Numbered from the stretch's first letter, positions 12,508 to 25,629 are shown. The stretch is DNA of 64,000 bases from Neurospora intermedia (GCA_037102815.1 BTPP01000006.1:930001-994000); one strand, 5' to 3'. Notes: generated by a model not told the origin, from the sequence alone. Translations and numbers: made by a program.

Positions 12508-15500
12508 ATGGCAATGGTTCTTCAAGGGAGAGACATAGCCCTTGCTGCAATTGCTGCTTTCATTTCCTGGGGATATGCGGTCCATTGGTTCCCCGCCATC
12601 CGCTGGGCTAACTATGCCTTTGCCGCCGGCGTCCTCGTTACCCTCGTCGGCCTGCTTGCCCTGCTTATGCTTACCTCTCGTGGACCGCATCACCACCGAC
12701 TCCGACCATCACCACGGCCCCATGGCGCGGCTTTCGTTGCCCCAGGCTCTTGGTCAAAGGAGGTGTCCGCTCTTCGGGCACGCCAGACGTCCATCAAAGC
12801 CCCGCTCTACCCCGAGTCCCCCAAGGTCTCGGCAGCTCTCGACGAGGTGCTGGGCTACGTCATCCGCGATTTCATACAAGTGTGGTATTCGAGCATCAGC
12901 AAGAACCCTGTCTTTACGGATGAGGTAGACAAGGCCATACGGGGCGCCATCTTGACCGTCCGGGACCGCCTTGCGCAGCTCGACCTCGCTACCATCCTGA
13001 CCACCCGTTTGGTGCCCATCCTGACAGCCCATTTCCGCGATGTGTACGAGGCCGAGAAGTCGGTCAGGGGGCGCAAACTGAATCGATCAGTCACAGAGAC
13101 GGACGAACTGGACCTGGCGATTGCTTCCAAGTACAGAGATGGCAAGCTCCATCCCGCCGCCACCCTGTCCTTTTCCGACACCAAGACCACTCAGCAAGAC
13201 TACCTCCGCAAGGTTATGGTGAGGATTCTTCCCAAGATCTTGCCCAAGAGCATGTTGGCTTCCGGCGCAGTTTCAGCCATTGTCCGCGAGATCACTGCCT
13301 GCGCTGTCATGTTTCCCATCATGCGGATGCTTTCGGATCCCGATACCTGGAACCAGCTGATGGAGAACTACGGGCGGAGCATGCTTCAGGATCGCTCGAC
13401 AGTCCGCAAGCTTCGGGCGGCTCTGGACCAGCACGCTTCGCCAGCGCCAAGGGTCAACAAACCTGTAGCATTTCCTCGAATGATTCCTGGCGATAATGAG
13501 AGGAAGTTCGAAAAGTTCATCCGCGCCATTCGGAAAACCAACAACCTCTCGGATGCGAGGCGGTTCCGGAGCGAAGTTGCCATTCAGATCAAGCGAGATT
13601 CTCAGCAGGAGAATGTCGACCAGGTCTATTTGCGTCGTCTTGAGATGGGAAAGAGACTGCTCGACCAAAAGGTGCATCATCTGGCGGCCGGTGGGGATCG
13701 TCGGGCCCTCCCACCACAAACTACGGCTTTGCCAACACCAACCGTGTCTCGTTTGGAGAATGCGTCCCTGACGGATGTCTTGCGTGATCCTTCCAGTTTG
13801 TCCTATTTTATGGAGTACATGGATAGGCAACGTCTCATGCCTTTGGTTCAGTTTTGGCTTGTGGTGGATGGGTTTCGTAATCCGCTGGAGGACGATGGGC
13901 CAGAAGGAGAACAGCTTCCGCTGCAGCTTCCGCCCTGGACGGACTCAGACCGTTTGGACCTCGCTCAGATTGAGGCTGCATATCTCTCGAGGCCTGAGCT
14001 CAAAGTACCGGACTCGTCCAAGCGGACCATTCAGGAGTTTCTGAGAGCAGGAAGAAGGGCCTCGCCTGAACAATATTACAAGGCACGGAGGGCTGTTCTG
14101 CGTGCTCAAAGCGCTGTGCTGGAGGAAATGAAGGCCAAGCATTTTGGAAACTTCAAAAAGTCTGACTTGTTTTACAAAGCGCTGGCCTCCGAGGAAGCAT
14201 CAAAGAGCATGGTAGCACCCGTCTCTGGATCATCAACGCCCGGACCTTCAGTAGTCAGGGCATCCTCATTTACCTCCAAGCCAAATCCGCAACTACGCAT
14301 GGCCCTTCGCCTCCCTCCTGGTGCCCGCAACAGGGGCGCTGGGTCATCCCTTGACCTACGGGCAGGGACGCAAAGCATAGATGCTCTAATGGGGACTCGT
14401 CGATCTATGGAAGATGATTCATCCATCACACCTATGTTTGACGACGATGATCTGGGGGAGGATGGCTTGGCAGATTCGGTACAGAGTCTCGAGCAGGAGC
14501 CAGCGCCGCCGGTCCCAGATACTCGGGTCGTTCAGGCGATGGAGCAGGCTCTAAATAATATTATGGAGGACAGCCAGCCGCCAACGGCAGAGGATCTGCG
14601 TGCATCTCTTTTCGGTGACGACGGGAACAACTCAAGTCTTTTTTCGTCTTCGACGAAGTCCGGGCCTTCAAGAGCAATGTCTGCTACACCACGTTCGAAC
14701 CATGGCTCCGTTGATTTGGGGTGGCCCAGTAGAGGTTCTGCTGACATGCCAAGACCAATGACAGCGAAAGAGCCGGAGAAGCCCAGTCTGGCTTCCTTGG
14801 GTCTTGTGAGCGCTGCGTCTCGTATAGGCGTCTTTATCGACGACGATCTGTTTGCAGACGAGAACCGATTTCTGTCGGATGAGCATGAGTATTCTGATGA
14901 GAACAAGGATGATGACGAGATTGATGAAGTTCACGAAGCAGCGCCTGGCGATCTTGGGCTAGCGGAGGCAATCACCGTCCTCAGCAATGATATTGATCGC
15001 CTGGTTGCTCAGGATGCTGTCGTGGATTCTCTTCTGAAGAAAGCCGAACTGACAAATAACACCGCCGAGCTAAGGATCCTTCGAAAGTCGAAAGCAAGCT
15101 TACAAAGAGAAATCCGAAGGAAGGAGTTGCAACGACAACAATATGTCATTCAGGAGAGTGATAACAGTCTTTATGGTCGGTCCACGATCAAGATCAAGAA
15201 TATCCATGTCGGCCGAGAAGAGGATGGGAAAGAGTTCGCTATGTACGCCATTGAGGTGCTGCGGAATGCTGGAGAGAAGATGCCGGCAGCAACATGGACC
15301 GTCACCCGCCGTTACAGCGAGTTTCTCGAGCTCCACCAAAAGCTGCGGTCGCAGTATCCGTCCGTCCGCAACCTGGACTTCCCTCGGCGGCGCATGGTGA
15401 TGAAGCTACAGAACGACTTTCTGCAGAAGCGCCGCGTCGCACTCGAAAAGTATCTCAACCAACTCCTTCTTCTTCCCGACGTCTGCCACAGCCGGGAACT

Positions 15501-16376
15501 CCGCACCTTTCTCTCCCAAAGCGCCATCACGCCCGCCACAGCCACCCAAGGCCAAACCTCTTCACTGGAAGACAGCAAAAAGGACATGATGACTCGCCTC
15601 TACGACTCGGTCGCTGACGGCATGGAGGACATCCTAGGGAACATCCCCGTGCTCGACCAGCTCTCGATAGCCGGCCAAAACCTCCTGGCCGCAGCCACCA
15701 ACCAACAGCTGGCGGCCGCCAGCGCAGCTGGAGCCGGGGGCGACGACGTAGTCACGGCCGCCGAGGCCGAGGCGGAGCTGAACGCGTTCGAGCTCACCAA
15801 CGACAAGGAGCTCGAGCCCTTCGTCAAGCCCATTTGCGACATCTTCCTCGAGGTTTTCGAACTAAACCGCGGCAACAATTGGCTTCGCGGCCGCGCCGTC
15901 GTCGTGGTGCTGCATCAGCTCCTGGGCGGCACGATTGAGCGCAAGCTGCGCGACAACGTCAGGATGCTGGTAGCCGAGGACGCGCTGCTGCGGTACATCA
16001 ACCTCGTCAAAGATGGCATGTGGCCCGGCGGCGAGCTATCTAGTAACAAACCGCCGCGGACAGCGCAGGAAAAAGCCAGGACCAAGACGGAGGCGAGTCT
16101 GATGCTCGCTACGCTGGTACCGGATATGGCGGCTAGTGTGGTGGGACGGCTCAATGCGCAGGCGGCGAGTAGGCGGATTTTTGCAACGTTTAATAATGAG
16201 CGGCTGAAGTAAGTTCTTGCTGTCCCTGCCTAACCATCAGTTTGTTTGACGGATGAAGTTCATGAGCTAACTTGGTATCCTTGTGCAGTGCGCATTTGGC
16301 GTTCACCTTTTTAGACGAAGTCATCGATATTCTGTTTGGTGAAATCCAGGGCAGGAAACAGCAGCCAGGGGGGTAG
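12508..16376 (+). CDS. mdm1: Mdm1/Snx13-type sorting nexin (PXA-RGS-PX-Nexin_C), ER membrane tether
   Basis: Exon 1 is 12508-16208; the donor GTAAGT overlaps an apparent stop. Exon 2 is 16289-16376. The product is 1262 residues. Without splicing the protein would end at ERLK; the spliced exon adds NAHLAFTFLDEVIDILFGE, the conserved end of the nexin C domain. Two N-terminal hydrophobic helices (about 9-27 and 34-55) would anchor it in the ER. A PXA domain lies at about 100-300 and an RGS domain at about 417-560 (starting ENASLTDVLRD). An acidic, Ser-rich linker follows. The PX domain is at about 892-1005 with the phosphoinositide-binding RRYSEF and the proline/basic stretch DFPRRR. The C-terminal nexin domain is at about 1085-1262. 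Yeast Mdm1 tethers the ER to the vacuole and affects lipid metabolism, and the domain order here is the same. Confidence 0.95.
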
Positions 16377-16580
16377 GTAATGAAAACAAGCAGGTAGTCG
16401 ATTATGATAGACAGACAGGAGCAGAAGAAGGCATTGAGTGCGCTGCATCAAACACACGAGATAAAGGAATGGTATCGATCAACAGATTCAACACTCTAGA
16501 AAACTAAAAAAAAAGAAGTAAATCCACGAAATTATTATCATGCTAAATCATGTCATAGGTGGCTTTGACACTGGTGATGC

Positions 16581-16632
16581 GGTGGTGGTGGTGGTGGTGG
16601 TGGTGGTGGTGGTGGTGGTGGTGGTGGTGGTG
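16581..16632. repeat. (GGT)n microsatellite
   Basis: About 17 uninterrupted GGT units, about 200 nt after the mdm1 stop. Likely length-polymorphic. Confidence 0.95.
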
Positions 16633-16847
16633 ACTACTTGTAAACGTGTTTACAGCGTGACCTTCAAGTAGACTACCCACTCCGAATCATTTCGTATCTC
16701 TTGATCAAGACAATTTGCCATCACAGCAAGTACATGCAACCATAGATGGTAGAAAACTGTGGATTCCGTCCGCTCTTCCATAGACTACCAATTGCTCGAC
16801 TAGACGTAGTAGTTACGTCGGTTGACGACCAGCGGATCCCAGGTGTT

Positions 16848-16861
16848 GTGTTGTTGTTGTT

Positions 16862-16902
<41 letters not shown>
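16848..16902. repeat. (TTG)n followed by a T40 homopolymer
   Basis: A few TTG units lead directly into a run of about 40 T residues. Length may be affected by sequencing or assembly slippage. Confidence 0.9.
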
Positions 16903-17492
16903 CTCTTCATTTTTCATCAGACCTTGTTTCATTTTCATGCATGGTATTGTAGACAGCGAGATATGCGATGTGTTTTACCGAGAACAATAACGACGGACAT
17001 TGACAACAATGAAACTTGATTGCTGTTTGTGGTAAAGGTATCAGTCATAGGAAGAGATAAGAGGGTTTCGCAATGAACCCAGCGAAGCAGTCGAAGAAGA
17101 AGAAAAAAAAAATGTAAAGAAAAAGGCAGGAATGAATATCCAAAGCAAAACGCCAACCCATGATTTGGTTACCAAACCCATTCGAGCTTTCCCTATTCCG
17201 TTATTCTGGGAAACATTCCCAATGATCAAATCAAATACCAAAACTTTTATGCACCTTTGCTCCCTACTGTTCGATGAAAATGTCCGGTACTATGCACTCC
17301 TTCTTCTCCGCTTGCAGCCTTGCTTGTGTCTCCTTGTCTCCACGAACGGAAAAGAGAAGGAAAACATGACTCCCACATAAGGCAATTACACTAGATATCC
17401 ACTAGTGCCAATATACGCATGACCACATATTATTGACCATCCCCTCTCTCAATGAATTTCTTGTTTGTTCTAGACAGCAATGCTGTTTTTAA

Positions 17493-20178
17493 TCATACAG
17501 CTAGTTGGTTATGGCTACGATAGTAACACGGGAGAAACTGTATTGTCGGTTAGCTTCGTGTACAGTATTTTGGGGGGAAGGTTTTTGGACTCTTGGTAGT
17601 GGGGCTTTGATGAGAAGAGCGAGCCAGGGCAGGATGTGAAGAATACAGAAAGAAGGAGCGCAGGTGTTTGAATGATGGGGAGGGAAGGACCAAACGGGGG
17701 CATGTAATAGTGGAACGGGAGAAGTGTCCCGGACCGATACGGAGGGAAAGCGAATTGGGATGGGGAAAACAAAGAAGAAAAGGGCGAAAAGAGAAAAGGC
17801 CCGTCAGACACCACTTACGTTGATCATTATAATCATGGGTATGTCAAACACATCCCGCTTGATGGTCCACGTATAGCTGCATTCTAGCTTACCATCTCTT
17901 TCCAGTTTCGAGATGCCGTGTTCTCCGTCGATCTTGGCGACCCTGTTGCTCAAGATACTATTGCTGGCAACATTCACGCCCGTCGGTCGTTCTTTCTCCG
18001 CCTTTCCGGCTGGGCTGCTATCTGGCCCTCCGTTGACAACGGTGCCGTTACTGCTACCACTGCCCCCTGAAGCTGTGGGAGCAGAAGCAGCAGCAGCCGC
18101 GGCGGCGGCGGCGTCCATGTTCTCTTGGGTGCGGTACTTGAGAAGTCGGCATTTTCTCACCACTGTACCTCGGCTGTGTGTAAACGCTAGCTGGGCGTAA
18201 TCTTCGTAAAACTGCGTCACGCTCGCTTCGTCCATGAGCTCCGCAAGGAATACCGGCTGTGGTTGTTCCTTGTGTTGCTGCGATTGCTGTTGCTGACTGT
18301 CGGCGTTCGTGCCCTGTTCTGGATGCAAAGGTTTTAGCCTGGGTGTTGTTCCCACAATGCCTCCTCTGCCTCCTTTGCTGCTGATGGAAAGGGTATCCGA
18401 GTTAGTGCCACCCATATTCGCATTGAGGTTCAGCGTCTTCCCAAGAAGCACATCCTTTGTCCACCCTGTTAGTGCCGTGAACTCCTTGTTAACGGCGGCT
18501 ATTTCGCCGGTTCGACGGCAAGCGATGGCCGGGCTTGGCGATTGGTGCATGAACTCCTCATGCTCGAAAAGGGCACGCTGGAAGCTTTTCTCCATGAAGA
18601 TGAGGTCGGCCCTGTTGAGAGTTTTCATACATGACATGAAAGATGGGCGAATGCTGGCTAGTGACCTTACGATGCTGATCGTGCTCGCGCCCGAAAATCG
18701 GTTCTGAAGTAGACTGATGAGCTTGTGGAAACTAGCCACATATTGGAATGGTTCCTTGACTGCCTCGTAGATAGATGATGGATCTCGCTGCCTCTTACCC
18801 AGAACTGACTGTGGCCCGAGCTTCCCCAAGGCCGGCGTCTTTGGTTTCTGCGCCCGTGGCTGCTGGGAGCCCGGCTGATTCCCTGCAGCACCTGGAACCC
18901 CCGTGTAGTTGGTGGTGGTGGGAGACTCAAAACCAAATCCTGTCGGTTGCGGACTGTTGTTCTCGGTACTAGGGCTTTGCAGACTAGTGGGACCAGCGGG
19001 GATAGCATAGGCATGCGGTAGACCATGTTGCAGGTTTCCTTGGGAGTACAAGCCATTGGAATGGGCATCCAGAGTCAGGAAGTCGCTTATCAAACCGGCG
19101 TTATTGTCATAAACCTTTTCGAACTGGTTCAGACCGTTTCCAAAGACTCCAGAGGGGTTAAATCCGACATCACTAGTGCCCTGCTGTGCTATGGACGGAT
19201 CCCGCGGAGGAGTCTCAGCAGCGCCCGAGGACATGTGGCCCAGCATACCAAACTCCATGGCGCCGTACTGGCTTCCGAAGTTGAGTCCCTCCAGATTGAA
19301 GTTGAAAATGGCAGGATTACTCGGGTCAAATAGCGCCGGAGGGAAGCTATTCATAGGGCTGGAAACTGAACTGACCGCAATAGAACCGAGCTGAGGGTTG
19401 CCAGAGGGCTGGAAAGTTGGCGATACGGGAGATTGCTGGGGGAAGGGCAAGTTCTCCGGTATTGATCCTAATTGTGTTGCTGCAGACGAGAAGACTGGAT
19501 ACTGGGTCGACTGCGAGTAGAAGGTACCAATAGAAGATCCAGCATCCGAACCAGCGTTAGAAGGATGCCGATGGCCATTCCGGACAGATACAGCGGCAGC
19601 AGGATTGTAGTTGGGTCCAAGTACGGGGCGTAAGGCTTCCGGGGGAGCATCGTGGAGATACTTTGCCTTCTTCCGGACACCGTCCTGGCAAGCTTCAGCT
19701 AATCCACGTTTGATGCACCGTTGGCATGGTCGTTCGTCACCTAAACCAAGATCAACATTAGCATAATTGTGGTTTTTTTTTCTCTCTTTTCTTTTCGTGA
19801 CATGTGAAAGGGGGCGGAATATCGAGGTGATGATAGTTTCCTTCCGTGTCGTACTCATTTTATGGCAAGGAAGGCTAACTTGGGGAAACGGTGAGCTGAA
19901 GTGAGCAAAAGTAAAAACTTACCGCAGGTCAAATGGGCTCTCTGACACGCATAGCAGGCTCTCCGGGCTTTTTTCCTCCTGGGCCGCAAGGGATCCTTGG
20001 GGTCATACTTCTTCTTCTGGTCACCGTTGGTTTCGACACCTTCGGAAGCAACGGATCGTTCGGCCATCTTTTCGTCGTCGTCGTCCTTGGTAGTGACCTC
20101 GGTTTCGTCGTACTCGTTGTCGCTCTCAGACACAGCACCCGAGACCTCTGCCTCGGCGGGTCCAACGTCGTCCGGCAT
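17493..20178 (-). CDS. acuK: AcuK/Ert1-type Zn2Cys6 activator of gluconeogenesis
   Basis: Nuclear transcription activator of gluconeogenic genes (PEP carboxykinase, fructose-1,6-bisphosphatase) in the AcuK/AcuM/Ert1 family. Exons are 20178-19923, 19740-17819 and 17537-17493, giving 740 residues. The zinc cluster spans the first intron: C75, C78, C85 from exon 1 and C91, C94, C103 from exon 2 ([17 protein letters not shown], then CQRCIKRG). The 45-nt last exon supplies the family C-terminus: [12 protein letters not shown] runs on into NFLPCYYR. Without it the frame would end prematurely. A PAS-like segment ([22 protein letters not shown]) lies in the C-terminal half. Acidic N-terminus, Gln/Ser/Pro-rich middle and a poly-Ala run. 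AcuK normally acts with AcuM, which is not in the window. The closest match by motif is AcuK rather than AcuM; this is judged by eye. Confidence 0.92.
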
Positions 20179-23100
20179 CGTGCCTTAGCTCTATATATAC
20201 AGACAGGGTCTTGGAGTCAAGACAGATAGTGGTGGCAGGGTAGTACAGGATGTGATAGGAGACACCCAAAGCAGCCAACTAGGTTGCGAGACGAGACAGG
20301 GCAAGCAGAGAGGCAGGCAATCTGGCAGGCAAGGACGCGGGAGCTCTGAAGCAGGTAGGGACCAGGCTAGCAGAGACGTATCAGGTCCGATATGGGGGTC
20401 AGAGGGTGGGAACAAGCTTCAAAAACCCAAAGCCTTCCTGCAGCAATCCCACGGTGGTGGCACCTTCTCTGAAGAGGGTGATTGGCGCAGTCTGGGGCGC
20501 TTGGTCTACCAGGATGGAGCGCCTGACGAGCTGATGATTTGGCGGGAGGTGATGTACGTGTGGCAAAATCAAGGGCGCCTCAATCAAAGCAGGGTAGTAG
20601 TAGTGAAGATGGTGATGAGCGGCAGTGGTGGGCGGCGGCCAGGCGGGGGATAATGGAGCACAATGCGTGCGAGACCAGATATGGCATCCAAGGCTCTTGT
20701 CTCTTTGATACTGTGCCGGGACTGTGGGCTTCCGCAATATAGTCTGGGACGTGTTGACGATGGACTCGCCGACAAATGACTGCCCTCTAGCTGACGAGGC
20801 CTGATACACAATGACCAGCACGTCGTCTCGTATTCTCACTGGACTTGCTGTCCGCTCCAGCAGAACGGCCAATGGGCTCTGAGCCGGCTCTAGAGAGGCG
20901 TTTCTCTGTGCAACAGGCTGGGCGAGTTGGCCAGGTACCTCGTCGACTATACACGGTGGAGTGTCTCGCAGGACTGTCTCCTTCTTCCTCCCCACACTAA
21001 TCCCCTCTCGTCCTCCTGGTGGCAGTCACGCGGCAGCGGATAAAGCACCCTTCCTTCTGACGGGGCGGTTGTGATTCCCTTGGAGGTTGAGGAGCCGAAG
21101 TTGCGATGGCGATGGTGAGACAAGGGTAGTCAACTGTATCCCGCTGCAGCTACCCGTTCTTTTATGCTTGTATGCACTTGGCGCCGTCTAACAGCAGCCC
21201 TCTCAATGGCGGTTTGAGAGAGAACTTGAAATGCGTGTAAGTGGTAGCCAGACCAAGGGAAAATGGGCCTCGACGTGAATCGGGGCTGACCTAGAACTGC
21301 GTCCAGGGCCCTCCAGAGTCCAACGTGGTGGCGTATAAGCGCCTGTACGTGGGTGTGAAGTACTTTTGTTGGTATATGCGTAATGTCGGTAGTTTCCAGG
21401 GCAAGATGTATGGTGTCGGCTCCGAAGCTCCTGATTGTCCGTCTCTTGTCGATTCCCCTTGAGGATTCGCACTTTGCAAACCAAAACCAACCTAGCCCCA
21501 GCAATTACAGTGTCGACACCGGTATGGCGTTGTAGCGCGTCTGATTTTCTCAATATCCGCCCTGGTAACAAACTATTGCGCGTGGCACTCCCGTGTCCAC
21601 TTTGTGGTCGACCGTGAGCGGGCCGTTAACGGCTTGGATTGCAGCACGAGAAGTCTAGAGCCAAGGTGAGAGAAGCAGTGCGCTGAACTAGGGATTGGTG
21701 GTGTGGTATGGGCGGGCGACGAGTAGTGTTGTAGCTGGTGACGGAAACGACAACGGCTCCGGCGACGAGTGCGGTGTCGAGGATGGTTCGGTGTGGCAGG
21801 GTGTCCCTGACGTCTCTGATGGCTGTCCTTGATGTCTCTGGCGCCAATGACAGGAAAAGTGGCGGCTAGTCTCAGTTGTCGTTGTCGAAGAAGTAATATG
21901 CGTCGGCAACAATACTACTAGAGGTAGTAGAGAGAGCGGTAGTGGTGGTGGTGGTGGTATTGTGCTGGTGCCATTCCCGAGTCTATGTTTTGACATGGCA
22001 CTGGGGGGTGTGGTTTGTGGCGTTGCGGTTGTCTGGGAAGTGAGGTCGAAGGATATTCGATTGGAGATCCAATGAGGTTCGCCGAGTTTTTGCAGTGCTT
22101 CAAGGATTGTCGGACGACCGACGACGATGACTCCATGCGACTGCGATTGCGACGAGACGGACAAGGGGGGTCACAACCAGCGCGCGCAGGCCAGGGCACT
22201 GCAGCCTTGAAGGAGGGGCGCGGGCAGTCGGGCAACTTGAACCAGGAACAAAAGTCAACTACTGTACTGTCCAGTATCAGTGTGCAGTTGCTGCTGCGGG
22301 GTTTTTGCTGGGCGGGCGGGCAAGAAGCAAAACCGAGGCCCTTTTGTTGTGCTGCCAACGAGTGAGGGCGGCGCAAGGGGAAGGAAGAAGGGCGATCAAC
22401 TTACTCGCAGTCTCTGTCTCGCACTGCAAAATCTTGAATTCCTTGGCGGGCAGGAACCTCAGCGCGGGCAACGGGAGATAGCGAGTGTCAGGAAGTCACT
22501 CGGTCAGTGTCAAAGAAAAGAGAACAGAACATGGAGACTGAATTGCTCGCGTGCAAGTGTCGGTGGGCTCGGTACATCCAGACGGCTGGGCTTGTAGCCC
22601 GTACTTGGCCGGACAGGAAAATGTCACCCTTCATCCGTGTACTCGGTACTCGAAACAATACCCGACCCGAGTCATTCACACCCTAGGTCCGCACCATTTT
22701 GCATGTGGATGTCCAGTCGCTGCAGCCAACCTATTCAACCTACTGCATAGTACAGTAGTGTAGGGACGGTTGGTCCGTGCGTCGACAAATCCATCAAAGC
22801 CGGCGTCTGGTCGTCATTGAGTGCAGACTGCAGAGTCCCGGCTCTCTGCATCTCCAGGCTCCACAGTAAACAGTCTGCTGGTCCCACTGTCCCTGGCCCA
22901 TAAGTACTGCCTGCGTGCATTGGGCTGATTGAAGATGACTGACTGTGCAGGGCAGGCGTCCATCAGTGAGTTGATCCGCACCTCTGCTCAGGTACCGTCA
23001 CTTTTCGGCGGGGATTTGATATCCAATCCCACCTAGTACATCTCTCGCTCACAACATTGCAAAGACCAAATCTCAGACAGCATCCGTGGACTGTGAACTG

Positions 23101-23599
23101 TGGTAGAGGTAGTGTAAGGTAGGTACTTGCTCTTTTCTCGGTTTCTGTTGGTACCTGTACAGTAAAAACCCCTGCTTTTGCAAAGGATTTCGACTGCCCG
23201 CGATCCCTCCAATAAGTAGCTGACATTGTGTTACTCACTCTTGCAAAACCCCCCCCCCTTGTGCAGAGATTTTGGGCTGCCGGACCTAATTATTTGCAAA
23301 AGCACGACTTTTGATGTACTTATTTTCAGTTGAGTCCACTTGGATCCACTGACATAGCGGTACGTATGTAATCACAATAATAGGTAATGGAAATAATGAC
23401 GCTGCCAACGTTACAATGGCTATGCACCAAAGGAAGGAAGCGCGCGGGCCGCAAAGTGGAATCTCTTTCTCCTGTTCCCCTCCTTCCCGTCTCCCGAATC
23501 CCGACTTCCGTCTGTCAGTCGCTGGCCCATCCCGTCCACCGCTCTAAGTTCGTTCAGTTCCATTCCTTCCCGTCCAGTTCACTTGGCCAAAGGTTCCCG
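20179..23599. other. Long upstream region of the AcuK-type gene (left part)
   Basis: A TATATATA sequence lies 13-25 nt before the start codon on the minus strand (about 20191-20198). The rest is GC-balanced sequence with purine-rich short repeats (for example ggcaggcaa at about 20312-20331). I see no coding region with recognisable protein. The 198-codon minus frame at 20399-20995 is low-complexity in places and matches nothing I know. It may belong to a long 5' leader of the regulator, as is common for fungal zinc-cluster genes, but that is inference. Confidence 0.5.
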
Positions 23600-23602
23600 T
23601 TA
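23600..23602. repeat. Left TTA target-site duplication of MITE
   Basis: TTA directly before the left inverted repeat; matched by TTA at 23996-23998. Confidence 0.75.
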
Positions 23603-23995
23603 GGGCGTGTACGATACACCAGTAAATGCCCTCCAGTAAATATCTTGGCAGGTTGAAAGTACAAAGCGTTGGAAAAAAAGGTCAGTGCGCATTCGAAAAG
23701 GCATCTCTGCACCTTCAAAGATTAGAAAATGACTGTCAGTAAATTTGGTCTGCCAAGACTTTCTGAACCAACCAAATGACGCGTATCAGCAACAGTGGAG
23801 TAAGCCAGCCGCCAAGCCATTTACTCGTCCAACGAGAGCCTGGAAATCTTGAGAAATTGTTAGAGAATACACCGGATGAGTGACTTTGGCAAGCAATTAA
23901 CCCATTTTCTTTCGAAGTACCACACACAGACCACCACCTCCCAGATTTACTGATTCTGTTTACTGGGAGCATTTACTGTTGCATCGTACACGCCC
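23603..23995. mobile_element. MITE, PIF/Harbinger-like (non-autonomous DNA transposon)
   Basis: A 393-bp element with inverted ends. The left end GGGCGTGTACGATACACC and the inverted right end GGGCGTGTACGATGCAAC agree at 15 of 18 positions, and similarity continues inward (AGTAAATGC, then CCAGTAAA). Both ends are flanked by TTA (23600-23602 and 23996-23998). That is the three-base TWA duplication characteristic of PIF/Harbinger transposons. The motif CAGTAAAT or its complement recurs several times inside, in both orientations, as subterminal repeats do in such elements. There is no transposase frame, so it would depend on an autonomous relative elsewhere. Well-preserved ends suggest it is not ancient. 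At under 400 bp it would escape RIP easily. Confidence 0.82.
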
Positions 23996-23998
23996 TTA
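23996..23998. repeat. Right TTA target-site duplication of MITE
   Basis: TTA directly after the right inverted repeat; matched by TTA at 23600-23602. Confidence 0.75.
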
Positions 23999-25629
23999 TC
24001 TTATCAGAGGAGTGGTACAAGAAACACAAGGGGGAACTGAATCCAAACATGGAAAACATAGAGCCAAGTAGGTATACATCACAGCGCGACGGTAAACGGC
24101 GCATTGCCCCAATCTGGTCACCTTCAACCTGGCTTCCAGCTCGACACTTGCCTTGGAATTGTTCGAGGTCAATTTCGTCTTCTTTTTTTTTTTTTATCTC
24201 TTTTTTTTTTTTTTTCCTTTCAAATTTCTCCTTGCTGCCATCGTTACCGCAATTTCGACAACGGCCACGATGCCCAGCGGTTGGCGGCGCATCTTGGTAC
24301 TAAGTGACAGGGACGGAATGGAAGGGCGGGATGCATCCATGGGCCCGTCTTGTGGGCAGATGGTTCAGTTGAGCCAGGAACAGCCAGGGCCCCAGACGGC
24401 GGCGATTGACGAACCACGATTGTCCATGACCATGTGGCGCCCCGAGATCAGCTGGCATGATCCGCCTTGATCGGCTCCAGGATTTCATGAGAACTCACTC
24501 GATGCATCGTCAGGAACACTCGCTCAGGCCTTGGCATCCACTCACGTCAGTCTAGACAAAGTCATTGAGGCTGAACGTCCATTCAACAACCCCCTGCCAA
24601 CATTGGCTGCTCGATACGACACAGTACAGTACCGACGCAGGCCACGCCCGCATGCCTATACGGTCCAGTCTATACGACCTGAAAACCAAACGTGTGTTTT
24701 CACCACCAAACCTCGGACACTCACACCCAGTACCTGTATACGGAACGTCTGCACCAAACAATCGCCATCATTCCCTTCAGTTGCCTCAGACCTTGTTTAC
24801 CTCACCGACTTCATCTCGCCTTGCCCAGCATGAACCGGGAGCTATCTCCATGGACGAACCCTAGCACTTTGTCGAACCTGAGACGCACCATTCAGCAGTA
24901 TTCCAGCGGTTCGCGCGGATTGCGTCAACCCGTTCAACCAGACTAGTCCTTGTCCGGTGGGCTTTGCGGTGTCCGAGACAATATCTTCATGTTTATCCGC
25001 AATCAGCCTAGCCGTGGCGCCTGTTGTGCAGTCCAAAAATTGCTGATCGGTGTGGAAGGTTGGTTAGAACTGAGGTCTAGCGTGCCTCCGTTCGTCTTCC
25101 TACATGCTTGGGTAACCCGCCTTGGTGTTGCGTCTGGTCTTGTTGATGCCGCTATAGCAACACCATCCAAGTATCTACCTGCCTCTCGCGCACACCCAAC
25201 ACTTGCCCCTGGTCTAGCAGGCATGCTGTCGTCTTCCGTACACGCACCACATGAGTCTGGGACGGCAGGGCTGTAGTCACCACGACTGGTTGACCGCTGC
25301 TTGCTCACCCCTTGGGCTTTTGTGCAATGGAAACCCTCGATGAGACGAACTAAAACCGCCATGTAACACTATTTACACTTCATCTTGCTCATGGCGGACT
25401 CTTACTTGCATTGTCTAGGCAGTGGCAACCTCCAGTTCACAACACAGCCGCTAGTTCCCACAATCGAGCGTGACGACAGCCGCCTAGACAGGCCATCACC
25501 GCAGTCGTCACTACAGGGTGAACGAGGCCAATGGCAGGAGAGCAAAGGAAGTGTGTAGAAAAGACACAAGCTTAGGGTGCAGTCCGCTATACCAAGCACG
25601 TCGATCTATTGGTGAGGATTATGTTAAAG

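Larger units (their letters stand above)
16377..17492. other. Convergent intergenic region with simple repeats
   Basis: About 1.1 kb between the 3' ends of mdm1 and the AcuK-type gene. No gene is supported. It holds a (GGT)n tract and a 40-nt T run, listed separately. Confidence 0.6.

Noticed and set aside
18072-18118. Poly-Ala-coding GCN/CGN run in the AcuK-type gene as a frame error
   Set aside because: The frame is continuous on both sides and alanine runs are common in such linkers.
20399-20995. 198-codon minus-strand frame upstream of the AcuK-type gene
   Set aside because: His/Pro-rich patches, no known domain, no splice context; better explained as leader or spacer.
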